From the NCBI RefSeq assembly GCF_013277515.1, contig NZ_VMNB01000005.1, positions 28,650 through 92,649 on the forward strand: a stretch of 64,000 nt of DNA, read 5' to 3'. A model generated the notes under the pieces. That model was not told where the DNA came from and did no database searches. It was given only the letters and a program-made list of their open reading frames with translations. Numbering within the stretch: the first letter of the stretch is position 1; every line of letters starts with the position of its first letter. The DNA comes from Streptococcus sp. k-402. GTDB taxonomy: Bacteria; Bacillota; Bacilli; Lactobacillales; Streptococcaceae. The position numbers were made by a program, and so were the translations under genes. This document shows positions 33,654 to 44,801 of this stretch, one piece after another.

Positions 33654-33682
33654 GAATCGAACCGCAAGGTTCGGTTTTCTTT
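33654..33682 (+). terminator. Intrinsic terminator of asnA
   Basis: CGAACC/GGTTCG stem with a GCAA tetraloop, directly after the stop codon, then GTTTTCTTTC. Confidence 0.85.
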
Positions 33683-33700
33683 CTCTTTTTGTCTATAATT

Positions 33701-33709
33701 TGGTATAAT
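33701..33709 (+). promoter_or_regulatory. Extended -10 promoter of rsmD
   Basis: TGGTATAAT ends 7 nt before the rsmD ATG, placing +1 at the start codon. Confidence 0.75.
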
Positions 33710-33716
33710 AAACAGT

Positions 33717-34256
33717 ATGAAAATCGTATCAGGAATCTATGGGGGACGTCCCCTCAAGACACTAGAGGGCAAGACGACAAGACCTACTTCAGATAAGGTT
33801 AGGGGAGCCATTTTTAACATGATTGGTCCCTACTTTGAAGGGGGACGAGTCTTGGACCTTTATGCAGGTAGTGGTGGTTTATCTATCGAAGCAGTATCGC
33901 GTGGCATGTCCAGCTCTGTTTTGGTGGAGCGAGACCGTAAGGCTCAGACCATCGTGGCTGAAAATATCCAGATGACCAAGGATGTTGGAAAATTTCAACT
34001 CCTCAAGATGGATGCAGAAAGGGCATTGGAGCAGGTATCTGGGGAATTTGACCTTATTTTCTTAGACCCTCCTTATGCCAAGGAACAAATGGTAGCAGAT
34101 ATTGAAAAAATGGCTGAGAGAGAGCTTTTTTCTGAAGATGTCATGGTTGTGTGTGAGACGGATAAGGCCGTTGAACTTCCAGAAGAAATTGCCTGCCTGG
34201 GTATCTGGAAGGAAAAGATTTATGGAATTAGTAAGGTGACAGTCTATGTCAGATAA
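33717..34256 (+). CDS. rsmD: 16S rRNA (guanine966-N2)-methyltransferase
   Basis: 179 residues, normal for Rsm[12 protein letters not shown] and [14 protein letters not shown] at the start, [15 protein letters not shown] (SAM motif I) and the catalytic LDPPYAKEQ (DPPY, motif IV) identify it. No Shine-Dalgarno sequence is present and the extended -10 ends 7 nt before the ATG, so the transcript is probably leaderless. It overlaps coaD by 11 nt; the rsmD-coaD pair is common in bacteria. Confidence 0.95.
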   Translation: MKIVSGIYGGRPLKTLEGKTTRPTSDKVRGAIFNMIGPYFEGGRVLDLYAGSGGLSIEAVSRGMSSSVLVERDRKAQTIVAENIQMTKDVGKFQLLKMDAERALEQVSGEFDLIFLDPPYAKEQMVADIEKMAERELFSEDVMVVCETDKAVELPEEIACLGIWKEKIYGISKVTVYVR

Positions 34257-34734
34257 GATTGGCTTATTCACAGGCTCATTTGATCCGATGACAAATGGGC
34301 ATCTGGATATGATTGAACGGGCGAGCAGACTTTTTGATAAGCTCTATGTTGGTATTTTTTTTAATCCCCACAAACAAGGATTTCTCCCTATCGAAAATCG
34401 TAAACGGGGATTAGAAAAGGCTTTGGAAGATTTGGGGAATGTTGAAGTCGTCTCTTCTCATGATGAATTGGTAGTTGATGTTGCGAAAAGACTGGGGGCT
34501 ACTTGCCTAGTGCGTGGTTTGAGGAATGCAGCGGATTTGCAATATGAAGCCAGTTTTGATTACTACAACCATCAGCTGTCTCCTGATATAGAGACCATTT
34601 ATTTACATAGCAGACCTGAACATCTCTATCTCAGTTCATCAGGTGTTAGAGAACTATTGAAGTTTGGTCAGGATATTGCCTGCTATGTTCCTGAGAGTAT
34701 TTTGGAGGAAATAAGAAATGAAAAAAAAGATTAG
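34246..34734 (+). CDS. coaD: Phosphopantetheine adenylyltransferase
   Basis: A 162-residue nucleotidyltransferase. [18 protein letters not shown] contains the (T/H)xGH ATP-binding motif, [15 protein letters not shown] binds the substrate, and [10 protein letters not shown] is the ISSSxVRE-type motif. It catalyses the fourth step of coenzyme A synthesis. It is translationally coupled at both ends, overlapping rsmD by 11 nt and sepM by 17 nt. Confidence 0.96.
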   Translation: MSDKIGLFTGSFDPMTNGHLDMIERASRLFDKLYVGIFFNPHKQGFLPIENRKRGLEKALEDLGNVEVVSSHDELVVDVAKRLGATCLVRGLRNAADLQYEASFDYYNHQLSPDIETIYLHSRPEHLYLSSSGVRELLKFGQDIACYVPESILEEIRNEKKD

Positions 34735-35755
34735 ATGGCCCTTATATGTCATTGCGGCCTTGATAGCGACTTTCTTGGCATTTGTGGTGCCCTTGCCCTA
34801 CTATATAGAGGTTCCAGGTGGTTCGGAAGATATTCGCCAAGTCCTTAAAGTAAATGACACAGAAGATCAGGCGGCTGGGGCCTATCACTTCGTTACGGTT
34901 GGTGTCCAGCATGCCACTTTAGCCCATATGGTTTATGCTTGGTTGACGCCTTTTACAGATATTCGTAGTGCTCAGGAGACTACAGGTGGTTCTTCAGATG
35001 TAGAATTTATGCGAATCAATCAATTCTACATGCAAACATCACAAAATATGGCCAAGTATCAAGGTCTAAAAACAGCTGGTAAGGATATCGAACTCAAGTA
35101 CTTTGGGGTTTATGTCTTGAATGTGACGGATAATTCAACCTTTAAAGGGATTCTCAATATCTCTGATACGGTCACAGCAGTCAATGATCAGACCTTTGAT
35201 AGTTCCAAAGACTTGATTGATTACGTCAGTTCTCAAAAATTAGGGGACTCCGTCAAGGTCACCTATGAAGAGGATGGGCAAACCAAGTCTGCAGAAGGAA
35301 AGATTATCAGCTTGGAAAATGGAAAAAATGGGATTGGAATCGGCTTGATTGATCGTACAGAGGTAATCAGCAATATCCCAATTAGCTTTTCAACAGCTGG
35401 TATTGGCGGCCCAAGTGCTGGTCTCATGTTTAGTCTAGCTATCTATACTCAAATAGCTCACCCAGGTCTTCGTAATGGTCGTATTGTTGCCGGTACAGGA
35501 ACCATTGACCGTGATGGGAATGTGGGGGACATTGGAGGTATTGATAAAAAGGTTGTAGCTTCGGCTAGGGCAGGTGCTGCTATTTTCTTTGCCCCTGATA
35601 ACCCTGTTAGCGAAGAAGAACAAAAAGCGCATCCGAATGCGAAAAACAACTACCAAACAGCCCTAGAAGCAGCTAAAACAATCAAGACAGATATGAAAAT
35701 CGTGCCAGTTAAAACCTTACAAGATGCAATTGATTACTTGAAAAACAACCCCTAG
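34718..35755 (+). CDS. sepM: SepM/YlbL-type PDZ and Lon-protease domain membrane protein
   Basis: 345 residues. A single N-terminal membrane anchor (about 7-25) is followed by an extracellular stretch, a PDZ domain (about 125-205, [29 protein letters not shown]) and a C-terminal Lon-type Ser/Lys protease domain with [12 protein letters not shown] (Ser) and [16 protein letters not shown] (Lys). In S. mutans SepM cleaves the competence-stimulating peptide at the cell surface; the substrate in this organism is not shown by sequence. GAGGA lies in the 3' end of coaD, 8 nt before the ATG. Confidence 0.9.
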   Translation: MKKKIRWPLYVIAALIATFLAFVVPLPYYIEVPGGSEDIRQVLKVNDTEDQAAGAYHFVTVGVQHATLAHMVYAWLTPFTDIRSAQETTGGSSDVEFMRINQFYMQTSQNMAKYQGLKTAGKDIELKYFGVYVLNVTDNSTFKGILNISDTVTAVNDQTFDSSKDLIDYVSSQKLGDSVKVTYEEDGQTKSAEGKIISLENGKNGIGIGLIDRTEVISNIPISFSTAGIGGPSAGLMFSLAIYTQIAHPGLRNGRIVAGTGTIDRDGNVGDIGGIDKKVVASARAGAAIFFAPDNPVSEEEQKAHPNAKNNYQTALEAAKTIKTDMKIVPVKTLQDAIDYLKNNP

Positions 35756-35796
35756 TTTTAAGTTAAGTTTCCAAACTAGCGCACAAACAGAGAAGA

Positions 35797-35805
35797 TGGT
35801 ATAAT
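35797..35805 (+). promoter_or_regulatory. Extended -10 promoter of the DUF1146-murA operon
   Basis: TGGTATAAT ends 6 nt before the ATG at 35812, so +1 should fall at the start codon. Confidence 0.75.
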
Positions 35806-35811
35806 AGTCAA

Positions 35812-36042
35812 ATGGTTCAATTATTATTCACTCTAAGCAGTCACATGCTCTTTATTTATGTGAGTTTTTACCTTTTAAAGAATCTTGTTAGATGGGAAAA
35901 GGTTTTAAAAGTGACAGCTGAGAATACAGGAAAAGTTCGTTTATTAGTAGCCTTTTTTAGCATTGTCATGGGCTACATCCTGAGTTCTTTCTTTATCAGC
36001 CTGTATCAGTTGTGGCAAGAAGCGCTTAGAGGATTATTATAA
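35812..36042 (+). CDS. DUF1146 (YwzB-like) small membrane protein
   Basis: 76 residues with two membrane helices (about 5-22 and 47-66) joined by a basic loop containing [11 protein letters not shown]. Members of this family sit directly upstream of murA in many Firmicutes, as here (23 nt). Function is unknown; the context suggests the cell envelope. No Shine-Dalgarno sequence precedes the ATG and the -10 box is 6 nt away, so a leaderless mRNA is predicted. Confidence 0.88.
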   Translation: MVQLLFTLSSHMLFIYVSFYLLKNLVRWEKVLKVTAENTGKVRLLVAFFSIVMGYILSSFFISLYQLWQEALRGLL

Positions 36043-36065
36043 AATCAAGAGTAAAGGAAACGAGT

Positions 36066-37335
36066 ATGGACAAAATTGTGGTTCAAGGTGGCGATAATCG
36101 TCTGGTAGGAAGTGTTACGATTGAAGGAGCAAAGAATGCAGTCTTGCCCTTGTTGGCAGCGACTATTCTAGCAAGTGAAGGAAAGACAGTCTTACAGAAT
36201 GTACCGATCTTGTCGGATGTCTTTATTATGAATCAGGTGGTTGGTGGTTTGAATGCCAAGGTTGACTTTGATGAGGAGGCTCATCTTGTCGAGGTGGATG
36301 CTACTGGCGACATCACTGAGGAAGCCCCTTATAAGTATGTCAGCAAGATGCGCGCCTCCATCGTTGTCTTGGGACCAATTCTTGCCCGTGTAGGTCATGC
36401 TAAGGTATCCATGCCAGGTGGTTGTACGATTGGTAGCCGTCCTATTGATCTTCATTTGAAAGGTCTGGAAGCTATGGGGGCTAAGATTAGCCAGACAGCT
36501 GGTTACATCGAAGCCAAGGCTGATCGCTTACACGGTGCCCATATCTATATGGACTTTCCAAGTGTTGGTGCTACGCAGAACTTGATGATGGCTGCAACTC
36601 TAGCTGATGGGGTGACAGTGATTGAAAATGTTGCGCGTGAGCCTGAGATTGTGGACCTAGCCATTCTCCTCAATGAAATGGGAGCCAAGGTTAAGGGTGC
36701 TGGTACAGAGACCATTACCATTACTGGTGTTGAGAAACTTCATGGTACGACTCACAATGTAGTCCAAGACCGTATCGAAGCAGGAACCTTTATGGTAGCT
36801 GCTGCCATGACTGGTGGTGATGTCTTGATTAAAGACGCTGTTTGGGAGCACAACCGTCCCTTGATTGCCAAATTGCTTGAAATGGGAGTGGAAGTGACGG
36901 AGGAGACGGAAGGAATTCGCGTTCGCTCTCAACTAGAAAATCTAAAAGCTGTCCATGTGAAAACCTTGCCCCACCCAGGATTTCCAACAGATATGCAGGC
37001 TCAATTTACAGCCTTGATGACAGTTGCAAAAGGCGAATCAACCATGGTGGAGACAGTTTTCGAAAATCGTTTCCAACACCTAGAAGAAATGCGTCGTATG
37101 GGCTTACACTCGGAGATTATCCGTGATACAGCTCGTATTGTTGGTGGGCAACCTTTGCAGGGAGCGGAAGTTCTTTCTACTGACCTTCGTGCCAGTGCAG
37201 CCTTGATTTTGACAGGTTTGGTAGCACAGGGAGAAACTGTAGTTGGTAAATTGGTTCACTTGGATAGAGGCTACTACCGTTTCCATGAGAAATTGGCGCA
37301 GTTAGGTGCTAAGATTCAGCGGATTGAGGCAAGTG

Positions 37336-37349
<14 letters not shown>
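36066..37349 (+). CDS. murA: UDP-N-acetylglucosamine 1-carboxyvinyltransferase
   Basis: A 427-residue EPSP-synthase-like protein. The active-site Cys120 lies in [16 protein letters not shown], the cysteine alkylated by fosfomycin in the family. [13 protein letters not shown] near the N-terminus holds the substrate Lys. It catalyses the first committed step of peptidoglycan synthesis. Low-GC Gram-positives carry two paralogues; gene context upstream of epuA-endA marks which copy this is, but I leave the number open. It ends overlapping epuA. Confidence 0.95.
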
Positions 37350-38393
<1,044 letters not shown>

Positions 38394-38404
38394 AATATGA
38401 AATA

Positions 38405-38440
38405 AACTCCTATGTCACTTGTGGATATAGGAGTTCTTTT
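38405..38440 (+). terminator. Intrinsic terminator of endA
   Basis: Stem AACTCCTAT/ATAGGAGTT followed by CTTTTC. Confidence 0.8.
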
Positions 38441-38506
38441 CTGGACAATTTAAGTAGAACTAGAATAGACACTGATAAAAAATAATATGTACTGGACTAG
38501 ATTTTG

Positions 38507-38515
38507 TGATATAAT
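38507..38515 (+). promoter_or_regulatory. Extended -10 promoter of the CorC/HlyC gene
   Basis: TGATATAAT, about 33 nt upstream of the ATG; no clear -35. Confidence 0.6.
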
Positions 38516-38547
38516 AAAGGATAAGATACTATTTTAGGAGAAGAACT

Positions 38548-39879
38548 ATGGAAGACCCAAGTAGTCAGAATTTGTTGCTACAATTTGTTTTATTGTTTAT
38601 CTTGACGATATTAAATGCCTTTTTCTCAGCCACAGAAATGGCCATGGTTTCTCTTAATCGTGCCCGAGTTGAACAAAAGGCGGAAGAAGGAGACAGACGC
38701 TACATCCGCCTGCTGAAGGTACTAGAAAATCCTAACCACTTTTTATCAACCATTCAGGTAGGAATCACCCTGATTACAATCTTATCAGGGGCGAGTTTAG
38801 CTGATACTCTAGGACGTGTGATTGCCTCTTGGCTTGGGAATGGCGAAACAGCACAAGCCGTGGCAACTTTTCTATCCTTGGCATTTTTGACCTATATTTC
38901 CATCGTTTTTGGGGAATTATATCCTAAGAGAATCGCTCTTAATCTAAAGGATGCCTTGGCCATTCGTACAGCGCCGGTTATCATTGGGATCGGAAAACTA
39001 GTCAGTCCTTTTGTTTGGCTTTTAGCTGCTTCGACCAATTTCTTGAGCCATTTGACTCCTATGTCATTCGATGATGCGGATGAAAAGATGACCCGTGATG
39101 AAATTGCCTATATGCTGACAAATAGTGAAGAAACATTGGATGCTGATGAGATTGAGATGCTACAAGGTGTCTTTTCGCTCGATGAACTGATGGCACGAGA
39201 GGTTATGGTTCCTCGAACGGATGCCTTTATGGTGGATATTCAGGATGATAGTCAAGCCATTATCCAAAGTATTTTAAAACAAAACTTTTCCCGTATACCA
39301 GTTTACGATGGGGATAAGGACAATGTGATTGGAATCATTCACACTAAGAGTCTCCTTAAGGCTGGTTTTGTGGACGGTTTTGATAACATTGTATGGAAGA
39401 AAATCTTACAAGATCCACTTTTTGTACCTGAAACTATTTTTGTGGATGACTTGCTAAAAGAATTGCGAAACACCCAAAGACAAATGGCAATCTTACTGGA
39501 TGAATACGGCGGTATGGCTGGTTTGGTGACCTTGGAAGACCTTTTAGAGGAAATTGTTGGTGAAATTGATGATGAAACGGACAAGGCAGCAATAGATGTT
39601 CATCAGATTGGCGAGGATACCTACATTGTTCAAGGAACTATGACCCTCAATGATTTCAATAATTACTTTGATGTTGAACTGGAAAGTGATGACGTTGATA
39701 CCATCGCTGGTTATTATTTGACAGGAGTTGGAACCATTCCGACGACTGAGAAACTCAGCTATGAATTGGTCAGCCAAAATAAACAACTTATCTTAACCAA
39801 TGATAAAGTGAAAAATGGACGTGTTACCAAGGTAAAAGTCCAAATTACCGAAGTCGAAATAGAAGAAGAAACAGAGTAA
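38548..39879 (+). CDS. CNNM/CorC (HlyC)-family membrane protein with CBS domains
   Basis: 443 residues. The N-terminal DUF21 transmembrane domain (about 10-195, with FFSATEMAMVSLNRARVE and FGELYPKRIAL) is followed by a pair of CBS domains (about 220-345, VMVPRTDAF, FSRIPVYDGDKDNVIGI, LLDEYGGMAGLVTLEDLLEEIVGEI) and a C-terminal CorC_HlyC domain. Homologues export Mg2+ or act in ion homeostasis; older annotations call them hemolysins, which sequence does not support. AGGAG precedes the ATG. It is monocistronic. Confidence 0.9.
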   Translation: MEDPSSQNLLLQFVLLFILTILNAFFSATEMAMVSLNRARVEQKAEEGDRRYIRLLKVLENPNHFLSTIQVGITLITILSGASLADTLGRVIASWLGNGETAQAVATFLSLAFLTYISIVFGELYPKRIALNLKDALAIRTAPVIIGIGKLVSPFVWLLAASTNFLSHLTPMSFDDADEKMTRDEIAYMLTNSEETLDADEIEMLQGVFSLDELMAREVMVPRTDAFMVDIQDDSQAIIQSILKQNFSRIPVYDGDKDNVIGIIHTKSLLKAGFVDGFDNIVWKKILQDPLFVPETIFVDDLLKELRNTQRQMAILLDEYGGMAGLVTLEDLLEEIVGEIDDETDKAAIDVHQIGEDTYIVQGTMTLNDFNNYFDVELESDDVDTIAGYYLTGVGTIPTTEKLSYELVSQNKQLILTNDKVKNGRVTKVKVQITEVEIEEETE

Positions 39880-39880
39880 A

Positions 39881-39917
39881 CTAGAGGCTTTTGTCACCAT
39901 GCGTGACGAAGCTTTTT
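39881..39917 (+). terminator. Intrinsic terminator
   Basis: GTCAC/GTGAC core extended by GCTT/AAGC arms with a bulge, then T6. Confidence 0.75.
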
Positions 39918-40011
39918 TCAGTTGATTTCATGAGGGAATTATGTCATGGAAAGAACTTTGACCCAAACTCGCCCCAAAAGTTTTTTAAAGTTATACGTAT
40001 TTATTCGAGGA

Positions 40012-40042
40012 AAAAGAAAAAAGCCCTTTAAATTGGGCTTTC
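40012..40042 (-). terminator. Terminator of tRNA-Cys (minus strand)
   Basis: Read on the minus strand: AAAGCCC/GGGCTTT stem, 8-nt loop, then T-rich tail. Confidence 0.8.
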
Positions 40043-40076
40043 TATTTAAATGAAACTTGATAAATCAAGTTATAGA

Positions 40077-40147
40077 AGGCGGTAGACGGATTTGAACCGA
40101 CGATCAAGCTTTTGCAGAGCCGTGCCTTACCACTTGGCTATACCGCC
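40077..40147 (-). tRNA. tRNA-Cys (anticodon GCA)
   Basis: 71 nt. The 7-bp acceptor stem is GGCGGTA/TACCGCC with discriminator U73, typical for tRNA-Cys. The D arm is GCC/GGC and the T loop contains TTCAAAT. The anticodon GCA is encoded at 40113-40115. One mismatch is seen in the T stem and one at the base of the anticodon stem. CCA is not encoded. It has its own promoter and terminator and is transcribed against the flanking genes. Confidence 0.95.
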
Positions 40148-40159
40148 TTAACGTTTATT

Positions 40160-40188
40160 ATTATACCTTGAAAATCATTCTCAGTCAA
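40160..40188 (-). promoter_or_regulatory. Promoter of tRNA-Cys
   Basis: On the minus strand: TTGACT, 17-bp spacer, TATAAT. A near-consensus stable-RNA promoter. Confidence 0.88.
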
Positions 40189-40249
40189 TAGTTTTTTTAG
40201 ATTTTTTGTATGAATAAGCCTAAATATTCTGAAAATTCGTTTATTTTTC

Positions 40250-40278
40250 TTGAAACATCTTAAAATCTATGGTATAAT
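40250..40278 (+). promoter_or_regulatory. Promoter of the ami operon
   Basis: TTGAAA (40250-40255), 17-bp spacer ending in TGG, TATAAT (40273-40278): near-consensus with an extended -10. Confidence 0.88.
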
Positions 40279-40315
40279 CGATAATAACCTATACTTTATT
40301 ACGAGGAGTGAAGAA

Positions 40316-42304
40316 ATGAAAAAAAGTCAAGTGCTTGCTGTAGCAGGAGCTACCTTATTAGCGTCAGGAGTTCTAGCTGCGTGTTCAAACACTAGTTCAA
40401 ATAATGCGAAACTAGCAAAAGATTACCAATATGTTTATCAAACAGATCCAGAAACCTTGGATTATATCGTCAGCAATATCGATTCAACATCATTCATCAC
40501 AACAAATGCTGTAGATGGTTTGTTGGCTAACGATAAATATGGTAATCTGGTTCCTTCTATTGCTGAATCATGGACAGTTTCAAAAGATGGTTTGACGTAT
40601 ACCTATAAAATCCGTAAGGATGCTAAATGGGTGACAGCAGAGGGAGAAGAGTACGCTCCTGTCACTGCTAAAGACTTCGTTACTGGTTTGAAACATGCGG
40701 TAGATGGGAAATCAAAAGGACTTTCAATCGTTAGCTCTTCTATTAAGGGATTAGAAGCATATATTAAGGGTGAAACAAGCGATTTTTCAACCGTCGGAGT
40801 AAAAGCACTCGATGACCAAACACTAGAGTATACCTTGAACCAGCCAGAAACTTTCTGGAATGACAAGACCACTAGTGGTGTTTTGATGCCAGTTAATGAA
40901 GAATTCTTAGCTTCAAAAGGGGAAGGTTTTGGTTCTCCAACAGATGCTAACTCTATTCTTTATAACGGTCCATTTGTCTTGAAGGCTGTAACTCCTAAAT
41001 CATCTATCGAGATGGCTAAAAATGATGCTTACTGGGATAAAGAAAATGTAAAAATTGAGAACGTTAAGTTCACTTTCTGGGATGGTAAGGATCAAGATGT
41101 AATTGCCAAAGGTTTTTCTGATGGTCAATATAGCAAGGCTCGTATCTTCCCTACAAGTTCTACATATGAAAAATATGCAGCTGATTTCAAAGATAACATT
41201 TACTTTAATGAACCAGGTGCGGGTGTTGCAACTGTCAGCTTGAACTATGGCCGTACAACCTATAACCACACTGCTAAGACAAGTGATGCCCAAAAGACAT
41301 CTACTCAAAAAGCTTTGCTAAATAAGGAATTCCGTCAAGCCTTGAACTTTGCAGTCGATCGCAATTCTTACTCAGCTCAAACAAATGGTACTGATGGAGC
41401 GGCGGTAGCCATCCGTAATACATTTGCACCATATAATCTTCAAGTTGGTAAGAAAACATTTGGTGAATTGGTACAAGATAGCTTGGCTAAGACAAATTCT
41501 TCTACTTGGTCAAACGTATCTCTAGCAGATTCTCAAAATGGCCTTTACAATGAAGAAAAAGCTAAAGAAGTCTTTGCTAAAGCTAAATCAAGCCTACAAG
41601 CTGAAGGTGTTGAATTCCCAATCCACTTGGATGCCTTGGTTATCCAAGAATCAACAGCGGTTGTAAACCGTGTTCAATCATTGAAGCAATCAATTGAAAA
41701 AGTATTGGGCTCAGATAATGTTGTTGTAGACTTGCAACAAATGACTCAAGCAGAAGCTTTACCAATTTCATTTAGTGCTCCAACAGCTAAAGAGCAAGAT
41801 TGGGATATCCACACCTTGCTAGGATGGAACCCTGACTATCAAGATCCTTCTACTTTCTTAGATCAGTTTGTCATCAAGGGAGGAAACACTCGCCTTTACC
41901 TTGGTATTGACCAAAACACGGATGCATCAGTAGTAAGCAAACTTGCTTTAGCTGACTATGGAAAATTACTTGATGATGCAAACAGCGAAAACCAAGATGT
42001 TCAAAAACGTTATGAAAAATACGCGGTAGCACAAGCTTGGTTGACTGACAATGCTTTGACAATTCCAGTAATGGCTTCTCCTAAAGAAACAGCCGTTTCA
42101 TATGTTTCAAAAGTTCTACCATTTAGCTCATCATATTCTGAATCTGGTCTTAAAGGTGAAAATTCAGGATACTTGAAGTACACTGAAGTTGGTGAAAAAG
42201 CAATCACCAAAGAAGAGTATGAAAAAGCTCGTGAAAAATGGTTGAAAGAAAAAGCTGAATCAAATGAGAAAGCTCAAAAAGAATTGGCAAGTCATGTGAA
42301 GTAA
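40316..42304 (+). CDS. amiA: Oligopeptide-binding lipoprotein AmiA
   Basis: 662 residues from the ATG at 40316, with GAGGAG 7 nt upstream; the longer frame begins upstream of the promoter's -10 box. The lipobox is LAAC with Cys23. The mature part is a family 5 extracellular peptide-binding fold with TDPETLDYIVSN and FRQALNFAVDR. It captures oligopeptides for the AmiCDEF permease encoded downstream. A hairpin after the stop codon probably lowers transcription into amiC, so the binding protein is made in excess. Confidence 0.96.
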   Translation: MKKSQVLAVAGATLLASGVLAACSNTSSNNAKLAKDYQYVYQTDPETLDYIVSNIDSTSFITTNAVDGLLANDKYGNLVPSIAESWTVSKDGLTYTYKIRKDAKWVTAEGEEYAPVTAKDFVTGLKHAVDGKSKGLSIVSSSIKGLEAYIKGETSDFSTVGVKALDDQTLEYTLNQPETFWNDKTTSGVLMPVNEEFLASKGEGFGSPTDANSILYNGPFVLKAVTPKSSIEMAKNDAYWDKENVKIENVKFTFWDGKDQDVIAKGFSDGQYSKARIFPTSSTYEKYAADFKDNIYFNEPGAGVATVSLNYGRTTYNHTAKTSDAQKTSTQKALLNKEFRQALNFAVDRNSYSAQTNGTDGAAVAIRNTFAPYNLQVGKKTFGELVQDSLAKTNSSTWSNVSLADSQNGLYNEEKAKEVFAKAKSSLQAEGVEFPIHLDALVIQESTAVVNRVQSLKQSIEKVLGSDNVVVDLQQMTQAEALPISFSAPTAKEQDWDIHTLLGWNPDYQDPSTFLDQFVIKGGNTRLYLGIDQNTDASVVSKLALADYGKLLDDANSENQDVQKRYEKYAVAQAWLTDNALTIPVMASPKETAVSYVSKVLPFSSSYSESGLKGENSGYLKYTEVGEKAITKEEYEKAREKWLKEKAESNEKAQKELASHVK

Positions 42305-42316
42305 ATAATTTCTAAT

Positions 42317-42349
42317 AGAACTTTCTCTCCATGAGGAGAAGGTTCTTTT
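42317..42349 (+). terminator. Intercistronic attenuating hairpin between amiA and amiC
   Basis: Stem AGAACTTTCTCTCC/GGAGAAGGTTCT with an ATGA loop and T4. It has the form of a leaky terminator or processing site within the operon. Confidence 0.7.
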
Positions 42350-42370
42350 GGGATTTTTAAAGGAAATAAT

Positions 42371-43867
42371 ATGAAAAAATATATTTTTATGCGTGTTTTG
42401 CGGTCATTGGTTTCGATTTTCTTAGTAACGACTTTGACCTACACGATTATCTATACCTTGGTTCCTCGAAAATTGATTTTCAAGCAGGATCCTAACTATA
42501 ATAAAATTGCGACAACGGCTGATAAACGTGATAACTATGAAAATACTGTGTTTGAGCGTATGGGCTACATTGAGTATTACGATACTAAGGAGTTGCAAGA
42601 AAAGGCAAGTAGCATGGATTCTTCTGTAACAGTAGAGGCAAATGCGACCAATAAAGCTATTTATGAAAAGTACATCAATCAATTAGGTCATGGTTGGACT
42701 TTGGGAGAATTTACTGAAAGTGGTCAATTCTATGCTACTCGTGAAATTCCAATTTTTGAACGTGTTTTTCACTTCTATGTTAACTTGATTGACATTGACC
42801 ATACAAATAAAATTCAAGACCCTGAAAATCCAGACTTGAAACGTTACCTTCGTTTCGAAAATGATCCAGCTATCGGTTGGTCATTGGTCGGTTCGGGTAC
42901 TAAACATAAATATCTCTTGTACTTCAACAGTCAGTTCCCATTTGTGCATCAAAATTTTGTGAATATCAATTTAGGTGACTCTTACCCAACCTATGCTAAT
43001 ACACCAGTTCTTCAGGTTATTACTCAAGGTCAAGGACAAACCAAAACTGCTCAAGTTCAGTTCCCAACAGGTAAGAAAACGTCTTCTGTAAATATTTACT
43101 CGAGAACCTACAAGTCACCTAGTCAGGCTGACTCTCGTGAAGTAGCTAGCTATGGGAAAGATGATCCTTATACAGCGACTGAAAGTAATTACCAATATCC
43201 ATCTATGATTGTCAGCTCTGCTATTGCTGGTTTGATTGGTTTGGTGATTTCTTATGCGATTGCCGTGCCACTTGGTTCAGCCATGGCTCGCTTCAAGAAC
43301 ACTTGGATCGATAGCTTCTCAACAGGGGCTTTGACCTTCTTGATGGCACTTCCAACAATCGCCCTTGTTTATATTGTTCGATTGCTTGGTTCCTCAATTG
43401 GTTTACCAGATTCATTCCCTATCTTAGGGGCTGGAGATTGGCGTTCTTACGTTTTACCAGCAGTCATCCTTGGTTTGTTGGGTGCTCCTGGTACAGCTAT
43501 TTGGATTCGTCGTTACATGATTGACTTGCAATCTCAAGACTTTGTTCGTTTTGCTCGTGCAAAAGGTTTGTCTGAAAAAGAAATTTCAAACAAACACATC
43601 TTCAAAAATGCCATGGTTCCGCTGGTTTCAGGAATTCCTGGTGCCGTTATTGGGGTTATCGGTGGTGCAACCCTTACTGAAACAGTCTTTGCCTTCCCAG
43701 GTATGGGTAAAATGTTGATTGACTCTGTAAAAGCATCTAATAACTCTATGGTCGTTGGTCTTGTCTTCATCTTTACATGTATTTCTATCTTCTCCCTTCT
43801 TTTAGGAGATATTTGGATGACCATTATTGACCCACGTATTAAATTGACTGAGAAAGGAGGCAAATAA
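42371..43867 (+). CDS. amiC: Oligopeptide permease membrane subunit AmiC
   Basis: A 498-residue permease. The first membrane helix (about 8-30, [20 protein letters not shown]) is followed by a large extracellular insertion (about 35-275), as in pneumococcal AmiC and longer than in OppB. The binding-protein-dependent transport domain follows, with five helices and the cytoplasmic EAA-like loop [20 protein letters not shown]. It pairs with AmiD. Its stop codon overlaps the amiD start region by 1 nt. Confidence 0.95.
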   Translation: MKKYIFMRVLRSLVSIFLVTTLTYTIIYTLVPRKLIFKQDPNYNKIATTADKRDNYENTVFERMGYIEYYDTKELQEKASSMDSSVTVEANATNKAIYEKYINQLGHGWTLGEFTESGQFYATREIPIFERVFHFYVNLIDIDHTNKIQDPENPDLKRYLRFENDPAIGWSLVGSGTKHKYLLYFNSQFPFVHQNFVNINLGDSYPTYANTPVLQVITQGQGQTKTAQVQFPTGKKTSSVNIYSRTYKSPSQADSREVASYGKDDPYTATESNYQYPSMIVSSAIAGLIGLVISYAIAVPLGSAMARFKNTWIDSFSTGALTFLMALPTIALVYIVRLLGSSIGLPDSFPILGAGDWRSYVLPAVILGLLGAPGTAIWIRRYMIDLQSQDFVRFARAKGLSEKEISNKHIFKNAMVPLVSGIPGAVIGVIGGATLTETVFAFPGMGKMLIDSVKASNNSMVVGLVFIFTCISIFSLLLGDIWMTIIDPRIKLTEKGGK

Positions 43868-44793
43868 TGTCTACAATCGATAAAGAAAAATTTCAGTTTG
43901 TAAAACGTGACGATTTTGCCTCTGAAACTATTGATGCGCCAGCATATTCTTACTGGAAGTCAGTGTTTAGACAATTTATGAAGAAAAAATCAACTGTAGT
44001 CATGTTGGGAATCTTAGTAGCCATCATTTTGATGAGTTTCATCTACCCAATGTTTTCTAAGTTTGATTTCAATGATGTCAGCAAGGTAAACGACTTTAGT
44101 GCTCGTTATATCAAGCCAAATGCTGAGCATTGGTTCGGTACTGACAGTAACGGTAAATCTCTCTTTGACGGTGTCTGGTTCGGAGCTCGTAACTCTATCC
44201 TCATTTCTGTGATTGCGACAGTGATTAACTTGGTTATCGGTGTTTTTGTCGGTGGTATTTGGGGTATTTCAAAATCAGTTGACCGCGTGATGATGGAAGT
44301 TTATAACGTCATCTCAAACATCCCATCTCTTTTGATTGTCATTGTCTTGACTTACTCAATCGGAGCTGGATTCTGGAATCTGATTTTTGCCATGAGTGTA
44401 ACAACATGGATTGGAATTGCCTTCATGATCCGTGTGCAAATCTTGCGTTATCGTGATTTGGAATACAACTTGGCGTCACGTACTTTGGGAACACCGACCT
44501 TGAAGATTGTTGCCAAAAACATTATGCCACAATTGGTATCTGTTATTGTGACAACCATGACCCAAATGCTTCCAAGCTTTATCTCATACGAAGCCTTCTT
44601 GTCATTCTTCGGTCTTGGATTACCGATTACCGTACCAAGTTTGGGTCGTTTGATTTCAGATTATTCACAAAACGTAACAACTAATGCTTACTTGTTCTGG
44701 ATTCCATTGACAACTCTTGTCTTGGTATCCTTGTCCCTTTTCGTAGTTGGTCAAAACTTAGCGGATGCTAGTGATCCACGTACACATAGATAG
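43867..44793 (+). CDS. amiD: Oligopeptide permease membrane subunit AmiD
   Basis: A 308-residue OppC-type permease. An N-terminal cytosolic stretch is followed by a helix (about 37-58) and the permease core with [13 protein letters not shown], the EAA loop [22 protein letters not shown] and [10 protein letters not shown]. It forms the membrane channel with AmiC for peptide import. GAGG-containing ribosome binding sequence (AAAGGAGG) lies just before its ATG, which overlaps the amiC stop. Confidence 0.95.
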   Translation: MSTIDKEKFQFVKRDDFASETIDAPAYSYWKSVFRQFMKKKSTVVMLGILVAIILMSFIYPMFSKFDFNDVSKVNDFSARYIKPNAEHWFGTDSNGKSLFDGVWFGARNSILISVIATVINLVIGVFVGGIWGISKSVDRVMMEVYNVISNIPSLLIVIVLTYSIGAGFWNLIFAMSVTTWIGIAFMIRVQILRYRDLEYNLASRTLGTPTLKIVAKNIMPQLVSVIVTTMTQMLPSFISYEAFLSFFGLGLPITVPSLGRLISDYSQNVTTNAYLFWIPLTTLVLVSLSLFVVGQNLADASDPRTHR

Positions 44794-44801
44794 GAGTAGA
44801 A

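Noticed and set aside
38548-39879. Hemolysin annotation for the CBS-domain membrane protein
   Set aside because: The domain layout is CNNM/CorC ion-transport type. The hemolysin label is historical and not supported by the sequence.
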